This document shows positions 11,424 through 22,257 of a stretch of 64,000 nucleotides of DNA, one piece after another. Position numbers and translations under genes: made by a program. The stretch spans positions 62,001 through 126,000 of the forward strand of contig JANEZZ010001410.1 in the NCBI GenBank assembly GCA_026122225.1, read 5' to 3'. The stretch is from Heloderma charlesbogerti (taxonomy: Eukaryota > Chordata > Lepidosauria > Squamata > Helodermatidae). Within the stretch, counting starts at the first letter, position 1. Every line of letters begins with the position of its first letter. The notes beneath the pieces were generated by a model. That model ran no database searches. It was not told the DNA's origin and worked only from the letters and a program-made list of their open reading frames with translations.

Positions 11424-12216
11424 TAGGGATGTACAAAAGTCACTTACCTTTTGCGGATTATGTTGATGGTGGGAGGGGAGGTGTTCCGTCCCTGCCCCTG
11501 GAATCCTTGCCGGAGGGGGAGGCACTCCGTCCCTCCCCCCAGGAATCCTCCGTGGCCGGCTGTGCTCTGCGGCAGCTCCGCAGAGCAGCCAGCCAGGCCC
11601 AGCCAGACCAGAGCTGTCCGCAGCCAGATTTCCGGCCGTGGAGGGCTCTGGGTAAAAAAAAAAAACCACGTACGCAAATGGCGGCGGCTACGGCCGCTGC
11701 CATTTGCGTTCCTTATTTTTGCTGTCTTAATCTACGTAAATATTTACGTAGATTATGACGGCGAAAATGAAGGGGAACACAAATAGCGTGGCGGGCGCTA
11801 TTTGCGTCCCTTTTTGATTCACCGCTTTAGCCTACGTAAATATTTATGTAGATTAAGACAGCAAAAATAAGGAATGCATTCACGTACGCGTTTTTGTTTT
11901 TGTTTTAAACCTAGACATGATAGGCTACGTAAAACTTTACGTAGCCTATCATGTCTTTTTTTTTTTTTTTTACAAGCCTGGAAATGGCGGCGGCAGCAGC
12001 CGGTCGGAAGACCAGCCGCCACAGCCGCCGCCGTCAAAGCCTCCGCCACAGCCGCCACTGCCACCCGGAAGATCCGCCACAGGTAAGTCTCGTCCAGGGG
12101 GCGATCCGCGGGGGGGGCAGGGGGGTGGTAGGCCGTTCTGCCACGGAGTTTGGGGGGCCGAATGCACTGGCATTCGGCCTCACCGAGATCCATGGCGGAA
12201 TTCTCTGACATCCGTA
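11424..12216. mobile_element. GATAGGCTA-type foldback hAT-like MITE
   Basis: The termini are TAGGGATGTACAAAAGT and CTGACATCCGTA, with an 8-bp TSD (gacaacag 11416-11423, ggcaacag 12217-12224; 7 of 8). From left: an A-type end with an outward donor (AGGTAAGT on the minus strand, 11442-11449), a GC-rich arm, CAAATGGCGGCGGC inverted pairs, TAGATTA/GTAAATATTTAC hairpins centred at 11745 and 11850, a GATAGGCTACGTAAA hairpin at 11930, a polypyrimidine run ending in ACAAG, an ATGGCGGCGGCAGCAGCC segment, then donor AGGTAAGT at 12081-12088 and a B-type end. No transposase. Confidence 0.85.
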
Positions 12217-12404
12217 GGCAACAGAGGCCTCTGCCACGCTCTTTCCCTGATGACTCCTGCCAAAAGTCCCAACTGCTTCCCCATTCCCCTGTCTCATTCT
12301 CTTTTACCAAAGTTATCCTGTGATTTTCAGCTTGATACCATTAAAAGGTGCTTTCACAACTGCTCTTTGGAACAGCTCTTCATTTGTTTGTTTCTAACCA
12401 TTTA

Positions 12405-13660
12405 GAATAGAATAGTAGAGTTGGAAGGGGCCTATAAGACCATCGAGTCCAACCCCCTGCTCAGTGCAGGAATCCAAGTCAGAGCATCCCTGACAGATGG
12501 CTGTCCAGCCTCATCTTGAATGCCTCCAGTGTGGGAGAGCTCACCACCTCCCTAGGGAATTGGTTCCATTGTCGTATTGCTCTAACAGTCAGGACATTTT
12601 TCCTGATGTTCAGCCAGAATCTGGCTTCCTGTAACTTGAGCCCATTATTCCATATCCTGCATTCTGGGATGATCAAGAAGAGATCCTGGCCTTCCTCTCT
12701 GTGACAACCTTTCAAGGACTTGAAGAGCACTATCATATTTCCCCTCAGTCTTCTCTTCTCAAGGCTAAACATACCAGTTCTTTCATTCTCTCCTCATAGG
12801 GCTTTGTTTCCAGTCCCCTGATCATCTTTGTTGCCTTCCTCTGAACCCTCTCTAGCTTGTCTGCATCCTTCTTAAAGTGCGATGCCTAGGACTGGACACA
12901 ATACTCCAGACGAGGCCTAACCAGTGCTGAGTAGAGGGGAACTAGACTTCCCAGGATTTGGAAGCTATGCTTCTATGAATGCAGCCCAAAAGAGCATTTG
13001 CCTTTTTTTTTGCAGCCACATCACATTGTTGGCTCATATTCAGCTTGTGATCTACAACAAGTCCAAGATCCTTCTTGCTTGTAGTGTTGTTGAGTCACGT
13101 ATCCCCCATCTTGTAACTGTGCATTTGGTTTCTTTTTCCTTGGTGCAGACCTTGGCATTGATCCGTATTAAATTTCATTCTGTTGTTTTCTGCCCAGCAC
13201 TCCAGTCTATCCAGATCACTTTTAATTCTGTTTCTGTCTTCCAAGTTATTAGCTATCCTGCCCAATTTTGTGTCATCTGCAAATTTGATCAGCATTCCCT
13301 GCACCTCCTCATCCAATTCCTTAATAAATATGTTGAAGAGCACTGGGCCCAGGACTGAGCCCTGCAGTACCCCGCTTGTTATCTCTCCCCAGTTTGAGAA
13401 GATCCCACTGATAAGCACTCTGTGAGTCTCATTCTGTAGCCACCTTGTGGATCCACCTGATTGTTGTTTCATCTGGCTCACTTTGAGCTAGTTTGCTCAT
13501 CAGGATATCATGGGGCATTTTGTTGAAAGCTTTGCTGAAGTTGAGGTATATTATGTCCACAGCATTCCCACAGTCCACAAGGGAGGTTACCTGATCAAAA
13601 AAGGAGATCAGATCAGATTCGTCTGGCAGGATTTGTTCTTTGATCTATAAAGACTCCAGG
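12405..13660 (-). mobile_element. CR1 LINE, 5'-truncated, inverted, RT core partly intact
   Basis: Over 13481-13095 the minus strand keeps an open frame of about 128 codons. It contains RT motif B (LQGSVLGPVLFNIF) and motif C with the catalytic pair intact (FADDTKLG), then the E-N-N-R-M-K-F-N segment. Downstream the frame decays into the 3' region, which ends at about 12405 next to the tagagttggaaggggcc motif typical of CR1 3' ends in reptiles. Truncation near 13660 removes the endonuclease and upstream RT, so it cannot move itself. Confidence 0.8.
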
Positions 13661-14140
13661 CAGGACATTTTTAGTGGTGGCATGGAACTCCCACCCCACA
13701 GATATTCTCCCTGCCCCTTCCCTCACCTGATTTCACCAACCATTTAAGAAGTGTTTCATTCAGAGAGTCTTTCTTTCAGAGCAATTACTTTGAGATGTGT
13801 GTTTTAAATCCTATGGTGGCTGGTTTCTCAAGTTGGTTTTTAGATGGCTTTAGCCCCATCTAGGCTTTCAAAATCATGTAGGCTGAATGCTCATAAAGCA
13901 GTCTGGGATTGTGCTTACTTTCCCTGCCCTGACCTCTCCACTTCCATAGTACACATGCTCATTGATGTTTGTATTCCTTTGGGTGCAATGTGTTCTTCCA
14001 TTCCACTGAAGTTTCTGGGAGAGGGGACAGCAGGTGCAATCCCTTGCCTATCTGACCACATAATTTGGAATGCTTGACAGTCATTGGCACTGTAGGTTAT
14101 TTGGGGAGGGGGGCACATATGGTTTCACTGTCACATCATT
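13661..14140. other. No recognised feature
   Basis: Unique-looking sequence between two repeats. Confidence 0.35.
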
Positions 14141-14144
14141 GAAT

Positions 14145-14314
14145 TGTTTTATTTATTTATTCATTCATTCCTTCATTTATTCATTTCATTTCATTTCTAT
14201 ACTGCCCAATAGCTGAAGCTCTCTGGGCAGTTCACAAAAATTAAAACCAAAAAGCACACAGTAAAACAATATAAAATATAAAAACATTGGTGGTTTTTAA
14301 AAACCTTCATGTTA
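14145..14314 (-). mobile_element. L2-type LINE 3' tail
   Basis: A (TTTA)/(TTCA)-rich tract, then ctatactgcccaatagctg and gctctctgggcag. This is the recurrent inverted L2-like 3' end in this window. The same signature occurs at 27055, 32590, 40320 and elsewhere. Confidence 0.55.
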
Positions 14315-14322
14315 CTTTGAAT

Positions 14323-15247
14323 TAGGGATGTGCACTGCTTTGGCCTGAAGCCTGAGTTCTGAGTTGAAGCAGGGTGCTTTGGGCCACTTCGGGCTGCCTC
14401 CAACTTGAGACGGAGGGGGCACGAAATGGCCCGAAGTGAATCGGGGAGTTCTGAAGTGCTTCAGTGTGCTTCAATACAATCCAGAGGCCCAGCTGCCACT
14501 CCGTCGGCCAGCCCAAGGTCTTTACCTGGGTCCTCTGGATGCATGCCAGCAGCTGTCTTGTTCTTCCAGAGGGAGGAGCCATTTCTAAAATGGCTCCTCC
14601 CATTCCCCGGAACAATAAGATGGCTGCCTGTGCATGTCCAGAGGGCCCGGGAGCTGGCAGTGGCAACAGCTCCCCGGCGGCAGCCTGCTCTCCTTGCAAG
14701 CTGCTGCCACTGGCCTCACCCAAGCCAGGAACCCATGAAGGCTTGAGCAGAAGCAGGAGTCGTCCTCCATCCAGGCATCCTCTCCTCCTTGCAAGGAAGG
14801 GAAAGGGAGCAATTGGAGGGGGACTCCTGCCTCTGCCGCCTGACTCAAGCCTTCATGGGCTCCTTCCATGCAAGGAAGGAGGCCACCCAGGCTTGGCAGG
14901 CAGCCGGTGCAAAGAGGGCAGAACAAGTAGTTGGCGGACTGCAACAGTGCTGGCAGCCCCTTCCCCAGTGGCTCCCCCAGCAGCAGCTCCCCTGGAGGCA
15001 GCAGCAGCCGTGGAGGCTCCCCTGCCAGTGGCACCCCCCCCCCATGGAACAAGGGCCCAGGTAAGGAGCTGGGGGCTGGGTGGCATGTTGGGGGGGGCAA
15101 AGCAGGATTCGGGTGTCTGAATCCTGCTTTGGTTTCATAGGCCGAGACGAGTCCCCCCCCCCTCGAATAAGCCCGAGCCAAATGGGCCTGCCTTGGAAGC
15201 CCAGAAGAGGCTTCCAAGTCGGATTTGGGGGTCCATGCACAGCCCTA
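14323..15247. mobile_element. GC-rich foldback hAT-like MITE
   Basis: The termini are TAGGGATGTGCACTG and CATGCACAGCCCTA, with TSD ctttgaat (14315-14322) and gtttgaat (15248-15255). The arms are about 80% inverted copies of each other by eye and GC-rich (gccactggcctcacccaag, caagggaagggg words). Outward donor-like sites lie at both ends: CCAGGTAAAG on the minus strand at about 14519-14528, and CAGGTAAGG at 15058-15066. Interior sequence is unrelated to the GATAGGCTA group. Long GC-rich open frames on both strands are by-products of composition. Confidence 0.8.
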
Positions 15248-15396
15248 GTTTGAATGTACTGTAGAAAAAAGAGTCAAAAGTTCCTGAATAATAATGATGG
15301 TGATCATGATCATGGAGATAATAATAATAATAATAATAATAAAAACAGAAGCTCGAAGAGCTACAGCAAGCTGAGGCAGAAGAGGAAACTGCTGAG

Positions 15397-16142
15397 ATGA
15401 GGAAAAATGAAGTAGAAGATACTCCTTGGAAAAGGGTGACAGTTAGCAGCAGAAGAACTAGAAGCCACTCTACACCAGTGGAGGCAGTGGAGCTAGGGAA
15501 CCATTTCCAGGTACTTGTGGATGAGACTGGAGGACAGCCTGCAGAGGAAGGGTTACAGCGGAACCTGCATGAGAGCGAGCAAGAGGCTGAAGGTCAGTCA
15601 AGCAGAGGCAATGAAATCAAGGCCTACAGCTACAAGAAGAGAAGAGTAGTAGTAGTGGGAGACTCCTTGCTGTGTGGGATCGAGACCCAAGTATGTCGCG
15701 AAGACCCGTGGACTCGCCAGGTATGCTGTCTCCTGGGAGAACAGATTACAGACAGGACTGAAGGGTTGCCTACACTCATAAAGCCCACAGACAGCTATCC
15801 CTTTCTTCTCATGCTCATGGGAACAAATGATACTGTCAAGCGGAGCTACGAAGAAATCACATCAGACTTTGAAGCTCTGGGAAGGAAACTCAAGAACTTT
15901 GGGCCCCAGATAGTTTTCTCATCCATCCTTCCAGTAGTTAGAAGAAGGATAGAAAGGGAAAGAAAAATACTCTGGGTGAATGACTGGCTATGAAGCTGGT
16001 GCTGATGAGAGAGATTTGGATTCTGGGACCACGGGCTATACTTCCTGGAAGATGGACTGTGGGCAAGGGACGGGTTGCACCTCACAAAGGCTGGGAAGAA
16101 TGTGTTTGGCCACGGCATGAAGAACTTCATCAGGAGGGCTTG
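15397..16142 (+). pseudogene. CR1 ORF1 remnant with SGNH/GDSL esterase domain
   Basis: An open frame of 198 codons shows the esterase block I signature V-V-V-G-D-S-L-L (near 15645-15670) and the M-G-T-N-D-T block (near 15815-15832), then stops at 15993. In another frame the catalytic D-G-L-H-L-T block follows at 16069-16086, continuing G-K-N-V-F-G-H-G, so a frameshift lies between the two. In CR1 this esterase-type ORF1 is thought to act on lipid esters or membranes, but its role is poorly known. The N-terminal part upstream of 15397 is incomplete. Confidence 0.75.
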
Positions 16143-16283
16143 AAACTGAATCCTACGGGGAAGGGAGACATAAAGTTGGGGGTAACAATGGACAAAGGCT
16201 CATGCACTGCAACGGAGAGAACAGCTCTAATAGTGCCCAATAATAGTCTTCAGAAACATGTAGGAAGAAAGCCAGACTATGAA

Positions 16284-16792
16284 GCACATGGTCTTCAGTG
16301 TCTATATACTAATGCCCAGAGTATGAGAAACAAACAGAACGAACTTGAACTCTTAATACGGGAGGGAAATTATGACTAGATAGGTGTAACTGAGACTTGG
16401 TGGGATGACTCCCATGACTGGAATACAGCAATTGAAGGATATAACTCGTTCAAAAAGAAGAGGAGGAACTGAAAGGGAGGTGGGGTTGCACTATATGTGA
16501 AAAATGCGTATCTCTGCCCAGAAATACAGGAGGATGAGCTTGGTAGCCCCGTTGAGTGCATCTGGCTTAAAATAAACAGAGCAAAGAATAACAGGAACAT
16601 GGTGGTTGGGGTCTACTACTGGCCACCCAATCAAGGAGAAGACAAGGATCAAATTTCTGAAAAGCTAATTGCCACCATTTCAAGGAAGCATGATGTAATA
16701 GTAATGGGGGACTTCAATTTCCCCGATACTAGTTGGGAGACAAATTCTGCAAAACATGGCCCCTCCAAGAGATTCCTGACTTGTGTTGCTGA
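16284..16792 (+). pseudogene. CR1 ORF2 endonuclease, N-terminal piece
   Basis: Apurinic-like endonuclease region: L-Y-T-N-A-Q-S-M-R-N-K at the start, T-E-T-W-W-D-D after an in-frame TAG at 16376-16378, then G-V-A-L-Y-V-K after a TGA near 16469, and V-M-G-D-F-N-F-P-D-T near 16705-16731. The second stop looks like decay of a CGA codon. The endonuclease would nick target DNA to prime reverse transcription. The piece ends at the foldback insertion at 16793. Confidence 0.8.
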
Positions 16793-17716
16793 TAGGGATG
16801 TCAGAGAATTTCGCCACGAATCTCGGGGAGGTCGAATGCCAGCGCATTCAGCCCCCTGAAATCAGTGGTGAAACGGTCTGCCACACCCCCCCCGGGATGG
16901 GACTTACCTTGTGCGAATGTCCCTGGTGGAGGTGGCTCCGGCAGCAGTTCGGTGGTGGTGCGGCAGCGGCGGCTGCAGCGGCCGGTCTTCCGACTGGCTG
17001 CCGCCGCCGCCATTTCCAAGTTAAAAAAAAAACAAAAACGTGATAGGCTACGTAAAGATTTATGTAGCCTATCACGGCTAGATTTTTAAAAAACACCGTG
17101 ATAGGCTACGTAAATGTTTACATAGCCTATCACGGCTGAGTGGGGAAAAAAAACCTGTGCGTACGCAAATGGCGGCGCCCATGGGCGCCGCCATTTGTGT
17201 TCCTTATTTGGGCACATGTAGTCTACGTAAACATTTAGGTAGACTACGGCGAAAATAAGGGCAACACTATTTGCGTTCCCCTTATTTTCGCCATAGTCTA
17301 CGTAAATGTTTACGTAGACTACACGTGCCAAAATAAGGAATGCAAATGGCAGCGCCCATGGGCACCGCCATTTGCGTACACGCAGTTTTCTTTTGTTTTT
17401 TCACTCAGCCGTGATAGGCTACGTAAACATTTACGTAGCCTATCACGGCTGACTGCAGGGACACAAACGGCGGCGGCTATGGCCGCCGCCATTTGCGTCC
17501 CGGCCGGCCAGGATTCGTGGCGGAAGGGACGGGGCACCTCCCCCCTTGCCAGAATTTGGGGGGGGAGGGACGGGTGCCTCTCCCCAGCCAGAATTTCTGA
17601 GGGGAGGGATGGGGCGCCTCCCCCCCAGCCAGAATTTCAGGGGGAGGAACGGAGCACCTCCCCCCCCACCGCAAATCAAGTTTCGGGTTCAGGTAAGGGA
17701 CTTTCGTACATCCCTA
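16793..17716. mobile_element. Foldback hAT-like MITE, CR1 insertion 1
   Basis: It runs from TAGGGATGTCAGAGAATTT (B-type end) to TTCGTACATCCCTA (A-type end). The flanks gttgctga (16785-16792) and gtgctgat (17717-17724) are a TSD apart from one lost base. Inside are GATAGGCTACGTAAA hairpins at about 17055, 17118 and 17425, GTAGTCTACGTAAA hairpins at about 17235 and 17305, and inverted CAAATGGCGGC pairs at about 17170-17205 and 17465-17500. A donor on the minus strand (ACTTACCT) lies at about 16909-16916. Confidence 0.85.
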
Positions 17717-18295
17717 GTGCTGATCATTTTGTCCAACAAAAGGTAGAGGAAGGAACTAGAGGATCAGCTATCCTTGACTTGATCCTAACCAACAGAGATG
17801 ACTTATTGGATAAAGTAGCAGTTATGGGAAATATGGGTGAAAGTGACCAGGTTATACTTGAGTTCTTGATTCCAAAGGAAGAAAAGCCGAGTGTAGCCAA
17901 ACACGTACCCTGGAGTTTAGGAAAGCCAATTTTAATAAACTCAGAACAATGACAAGTAATGTCCCACAGCAAGAAACCCTAATGAGAAAAGGAGTCCAAG
18001 ATGGGTGGGAGCTTTTAAAAAAGGAAATTCTCAAGGCACAATTACAAACAATTCCAACAAGAAAAAAAGGTAGAAGGCAACTGAAGAAGCTAATGTGGCT
18101 TCAAAAAAGCTTAGAGATGACCTGGAAACAAAAAAGGACACATACAGGAAGTAGAAGGAAGGCCAAGCTACGAAGGAAGAGTACATGCAGGTAGCACAGG
18201 ATTTCAGGGATGGGATCAGGAAAGCTAAAACTGAGAATGAGATGAGATTAGCAAGGGACGCTAAAATCAACAAATAGTCTTTCTTCAGATATGCG
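17717..18295 (+). pseudogene. CR1 ORF2 endonuclease end and linker
   Basis: It resumes with A-D-H-F-V-Q-Q-K-V, then L-D-L-I-L-T-N-R-D-D-L and S-D-Q-V, the C-terminal endonuclease strand with its S-D-H-type motif (here S-D-Q). A frameshifted Lys/Arg-rich linker follows. It stops at the insertion at 18296. Confidence 0.75.
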
Positions 18296-18979
18296 TAGGG
18301 ATGTCAGAGAATTCTGCCACGGATCCTGGGGAGGCCGAATGCCAGCTCATTCAGCCCCCCAAAATCGGTGGCAGAATGTTCTGCCCCCCCATCCCCCCGG
18401 GATGAGACTTACCTGGGGTGGAACTTCCTGGCGGCGGCTCCGGCGGCGGTTCGGCGGCGGCGGCGGCTGGTCTTCTGACCAGCTGCCACTGCCGCCATTT
18501 CCAGTTAAGAAAAAAAAAAAGACATGATAGGCTACGTAAAGATTTACGTAGCCTATCACGGCTAGGTTTAAAAAAAAAAACGTGATAGGCTTGGTAAATG
18601 TTTACGTAGCCTATCACGGCTGACTTTAAAAAAAAAACACAACGCGCATATGCAAATGGCAGCCGTGACCGCCACCATTTGCGTATGCACATTGTTGTTG
18701 TTGTTTTTTAAGTCAGCCGTGATAGGCTACATAAACATTTACATAGCCTATCACGGCAGACTGCAGGGACGCAAACGGCGGCAGCTACGGCCGCTGCCAT
18801 TTGTGTCCCTGCTAGCCAGTGGACGGATGTCTGGCTGCTGGCGGAGCTGGCTGGCGGCTCCACAGAATCCCTGCAGAGCACAGCCAGCCGGCCAGGATTC
18901 CAGGGGGGGAGGAATGGAGTGCCTCGCCCCCCACCATCAACATAATCCGCAAAAGGTAAGTGACTTTTGTACATCCTTA
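18296..18979. mobile_element. Foldback hAT-like MITE, CR1 insertion 2
   Basis: It runs from TAGGGATGTCAGAGAATTC to TTTGTACATCCTTA. The flanks gatatgcg (18288-18295) and aatctgtg (18980-18987) agree at 5 of 8. The CR1 frame F-R-Y-V-H-S-K-R-Q across the junction supports that this is the original target. GATAGGCTA hairpins lie at about 18545, 18600 and 18735, with inverted ATGGC pairs between. A minus-strand donor lies at about 18408-18415 and a plus-strand AGGTAAGT at about 18954-18961. Confidence 0.8.
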
Positions 18980-19523
18980 AATCTGTGCATAGCAAAAGAC
19001 AGAGGAAAGAAATGGTGGTTCAGCTATCAAATAAGGATAGCAAAATGATAACAGATGATAAGGAAAAGGCAGAAATGCTCAATGCCTACTTTGGCTCAGT
19101 CTTCTCCCAAAAGAGGGTCTATGACTCCCCCTGGCAAAGGCGAAGTACAGGTGAAGGGGCAGGATTGCAGCTTGAGATTCATAGGCATATGGTCAAGGAA
19201 CACCTAATTACTTTGAATGAGTTCTAATCTCCAGGGCCAGGTAAACTGCATCCCAGAGTAATAAAGGAACTGGCAGAAGAACTCTCAGAATCACTGCCTA
19301 TTATCTTTGAGAAATCCTGGAGGACGGGTGAAGTGCCAGATGATTGGAGGAGGGCTAATGTTGTCCCTATCTTCAAAAAGGAGAAAAAGGAGGAACCTGG
19401 GAACTACAGACCAGTCAGTCTGACATTAATCCCTGGGAAAATTCTGGAGCAGATGATAAAGCAATCCATCTGTAAGCACCTTGAAAACAATGCAGTGTTT
19501 ACTCAGAGCCAACATGGATTTCA
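18980..19523 (+). pseudogene. CR1 ORF2, RT N-terminal region
   Basis: It contains the L-N-A-Y-F-G-S-V-F motif upstream of RT, then P-D-D-W-R-R-A-N-V-V-P-I-F-K-K, G-N-Y-R-P-V-S-L-T and the K-I-L-E-Q-M-I helix, with S-Q-H-G-F at the end. These are RT motifs 0 to 2a of CR1-type LINEs. An in-frame stop (TAA) lies near 19226, and the piece is cut by insertion 3. Confidence 0.8.
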
Positions 19524-20265
19524 TGTTGGAGAATTCCGCCATGGATCTCAGTGAGGCCAAATGCCAGTACATTCGGCCCCCCAAAATCCATTGTGGAACG
19601 AAGACTGCCCGCCCCCACACCCCATGAAAGGCGCACGAAACGGGACACCCACCTGCTGCCGTTTGTGCTGCTTTGCGAATGGTGGCCACCATTTGCTTCT
19701 TCATCATAGCCGTGATAGGCTACTTAAATACTTATGTAGCCTATCACAGCTAACGCAGGGATGCCATTTGCGTTCCCTTTTTTTTGGCCGTGATAGCCTA
19801 CATAAATATTCACATAGCCTATTACAGCAAAAGAGAGGGGTGCAAATGGCATAGTGGCTGCCATTTGCGCTCATCTCTTTTGCCGTAATAGGCTACGTAA
19901 ATGTTTACATAGCCTATCACGGACAAAAAAAAAGGGAATGCAAATGGTGGCTGCCATAGCCACTGACATTTTTGTTCACTGTTTTGTTTGTTTTTTGCCA
20001 TGATAGGCTACGTAAATGTTTACGCAGCCTATCATGGCAAAATACAGGGACACAATTGCGGGGGCTACGGCAGCCACCACTTGCGTCCCTGTGCAGGCTG
20101 CCCAGCAGCTGGATGTCCAGCTGCGGGCGGCCCCGGCCAGTAGCTCCATAGAATCGCCACGAAGTGGAGCCGGCTGGAGAGAATTTCGGGGGGAGGGACG
20201 GAGAGCCTCCCCCCCCACCACGAATGTCACCCTTCGAAAAGGTAAGTGAATTTCGTACATCCCTA
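19524..20265. mobile_element. Foldback hAT-like MITE, CR1 insertion 3
   Basis: The left terminus has lost the first bases and part of the TSD (it starts TGTTGGAGAATTCCGCC). The right terminus TTCGTACATCCCTA is intact, followed by attcatca. The upstream flank keeps atttca. The CR1 G-F sequence resumes after it. GATAGGCTACxTAAA hairpins lie at about 19735, 19810, 19895 and 20020, with inverted CAAATGG pairs. A plus-strand AGGTAAGT lies at about 20239-20246. Confidence 0.75.
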
Positions 20266-20670
20266 ATTCATCAAAGCAAATCCTGCCAGACTCATCTGAT
20301 CTCATTTTTTGATCCAGTCACCTACCTTGTGGACTGTGGGAATGTTGTGGACATCGTATACCTCAACTTCAGCAAAGCTTTCGACAAAGTGCCCCATGAT
20401 ATCCTGATGAGCAAACTAGCTCAAAGTGGGCTAGATGAAACAACCCTCAGGTGCATCCACAGTTGGCTACAGGATCAGACTCAAAGAGTGCTGATCAATG
20501 GGATCTTCTCAAATGAGGGAGAGGTAACAAGCGGGGAACTGCAGGGCTCAGTCCTTGGCCTAGTGCTCTACAACATTTTTATTAATGACTTCGATGATGA
20601 GGTGCAGGGAATGCTGATCAAATTTGCAGAAGACAAAAAATTGGGCAGGATAGCTAATACCCTGGAAGAC
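20266..20670 (+). pseudogene. CR1 ORF2, RT catalytic core
   Basis: It has motif A as V-Y-L-N-F-S-K-A-F-D-K-V-P-H, motif B as L-Q-G-S-V-L-G-L-V-L-Y, and motif C as F-A-E-D-K-K-L-G. The usual F-A-D-D-T catalytic Asp pair is changed to Glu-Asp, so this RT would be dead even without the insertions. The frame is otherwise open to 20670, where insertion 4 interrupts N-T-L-E-D. Confidence 0.85.
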
Positions 20671-21567
20671 TAGGGATGTACGAAACTCACCTTTTCACGG
20701 AATCTTTCATGGTGAGGGGGGACGTGCTCCATCCCTCCCCCCGGAATCCTTGATGGGGGGGAAGCCGATCCGGTCCTCCACCCCGGAATCCTCAATGGCT
20801 GGTGGTTCCCCCAGTGGTGGCTCCGTCGGTGGCAGCTCTGGCGGCGGCGGTGGCGGCTCCGGCGGTGGCAGCGGCTGGTCTCCTGGCTGGCAATGGCCGA
20901 GCTGCTGCCGCCGCCATTGCCATCCTGGCTTGCAGCTGTGATAAGGTACATAAGAATTTACGTAGCCTATCACGGCTGGGTAAAAAGAAAACAGCCAGCA
21001 TACACAAATGGCAGCGGCTACGGTGGCCGCCATTTGCGTTCCCTATTTTTCGCTGATTTATCTTACATAAATATTTACGTAAGATAAAACAGCAGAAAAA
21101 AGGGGAATGCAAATAGCGCCCACTACGCTATTTGCATTCCCCTTTTTTTCGCCGTTTTATCTTACGTAAATATTTACGTAACATAAATGGGCAAAAAATA
21201 GGGAACGCAAATGGCGGCTGCCATAGCCTCCGCCATTTGCGTATGCTGGGTGTTTTTTGTTTTTTTATTACCCAGCCGTGATAGGCTACATAAATTCTTA
21301 AGTACCCTATAACGGCTGCAAGCCAGGACTGCAATGGCAGCAGCAGCAGCCCGGCCGCTGCTGGCCAGGAGACCAGCCACCGGAGCTGCTGCTGCCGCTG
21401 CCGGAGCTGCCGCCGCCACCGCCAAATCTGCCCCAGGTAAGTACCATCCCGGGGGGATTCTGTGGGGGGACGGGTGGCAGGAGGACGTTCTGCTACAGAT
21501 TCCGGGGGCCGGATTCTAAAGAATCCGGCCTCACTGGAATCCATGGCGGAATACTCCGCCATCCCTA
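20671..21567. mobile_element. Foldback hAT-like MITE, CR1 insertion 4
   Basis: A perfect 8-bp TSD tggaagac (20663-20670, 21568-21575) fixes both ends: TAGGGATGTACGAAAC and CGCCATCCCTA. The long inverted arms contain glycine-codon-like GGCGGC runs, inverted CAAATGGCGGC pairs, TTATCTTACGTAAATATTTACGTAAG-type hairpins centred at about 21070 and 21170 (a TTAC core instead of GATAGGCTA), and flanking GATAGGCTA or related hairpins at 20960 and 21290. Donors face outward at both ends: AGGTGAGT on the minus strand at 20685-20692, and AGGTAAGT on the plus strand at 21435-21442. Confidence 0.95.
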
Positions 21568-21712
21568 TGGAAGACAGAAACAGAATTCAAAGTGATTTTT
21601 ATAGGCTGGAGCGCTGGGAAGAAAACAACAGAATGAAATTTAATAGGGATAAAGGCCAAGTTCAACACCTAGGAAAAAGAAACCAAATGCACAGTTACAA
21701 GATGGGCGATAC
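21568..21712 (+). pseudogene. CR1 ORF2, post-RT piece
   Basis: It encodes E-D-R-N-R-I-Q-S-D-F, then E-N-N-R-M-K-F-N and Y-K-M-G-D-T, the same segment seen inverted at 13095-13250. Insertion 5 splits the frame at D-T | W-L. Confidence 0.85.
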
Positions 21713-22257
21713 TAGGGATGTCAGAGAATTTCTCCATGAATCTCGGGGAGGCCAAATGCCAGCGCACTTGGCCCCCCGAAATTGGTGGGGAAATGGTCTG
21801 CCCCCCTGCCCCCCCCCCGGGACAGGGCTTACCTTGCTCAAATGTCCCTGGCGGCATCAGCTCCAGCACGGTTCGGCAGCGGTTCGGCGACAGCAGCGGC
21901 GGTGGCCAGTCTTCTAACCGGCTGCCACCGCTGCCATTTCCAAGTTAAAAAAAAACAAAAACAAACAAACGTGATAGGCTACGTAAAGATTTATGTAGGC
22001 TATCACAGCTAGATTTTTTAAAAAACACCGTGATAGGCTACGTAAGCATTTACGTAGCCTATCACAGCTGACTACAGGGACGCAAATGGTGGCGGCTACG
22101 GCCGCCGCCATTTGCATCCCAGCAGGAGATGTGGTTTCGCGGCCAGAGGGATGGGGCACCTCCCCCCCAGCCAGAATTTCGGGGGAAGGGACAGAGCACC
22201 TCCCCCCCACCACAAAGCAAGCATCAGGATCAGGTAAGGGACTTTAAACCATCCCTA
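21713..22257. mobile_element. Foldback hAT-like MITE, CR1 insertion 5
   Basis: Perfect TSD ggcgatac (21705-21712, 22258-22265). A B-type left end (TAGGGATGTCAGAGAATTT) is joined to a right end GTAAGGGACTTTAAACCATCCCTA. It is a short copy with two GATAGGCTACGTAA hairpins (about 21985 and 22050) and one inverted CAAATGG(T/C)GGCGGC pair at 22083-22120. Confidence 0.95.

Noticed and set aside
11424..12216. Autonomous transposon with its own transposase
   Set aside because: None of the TAGGGATG-ended copies has room for or shows any frame with hAT transposase motifs (no RNase H-like or hATC block recognised).
14464..15217. Two overlapping open frames of more than 200 codons, one per strand
   Set aside because: They lie within a TSD-bounded, GC-rich, inverted-repeat transposon; the content is low-complexity and mirrored.
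17040..17460. CRISPR-like array of regularly repeated palindromes
   Set aside because: The repeats are transposon hairpins within a eukaryotic element bounded by 8-bp TSDs; there are no unique spacers of even length and no cas genes.
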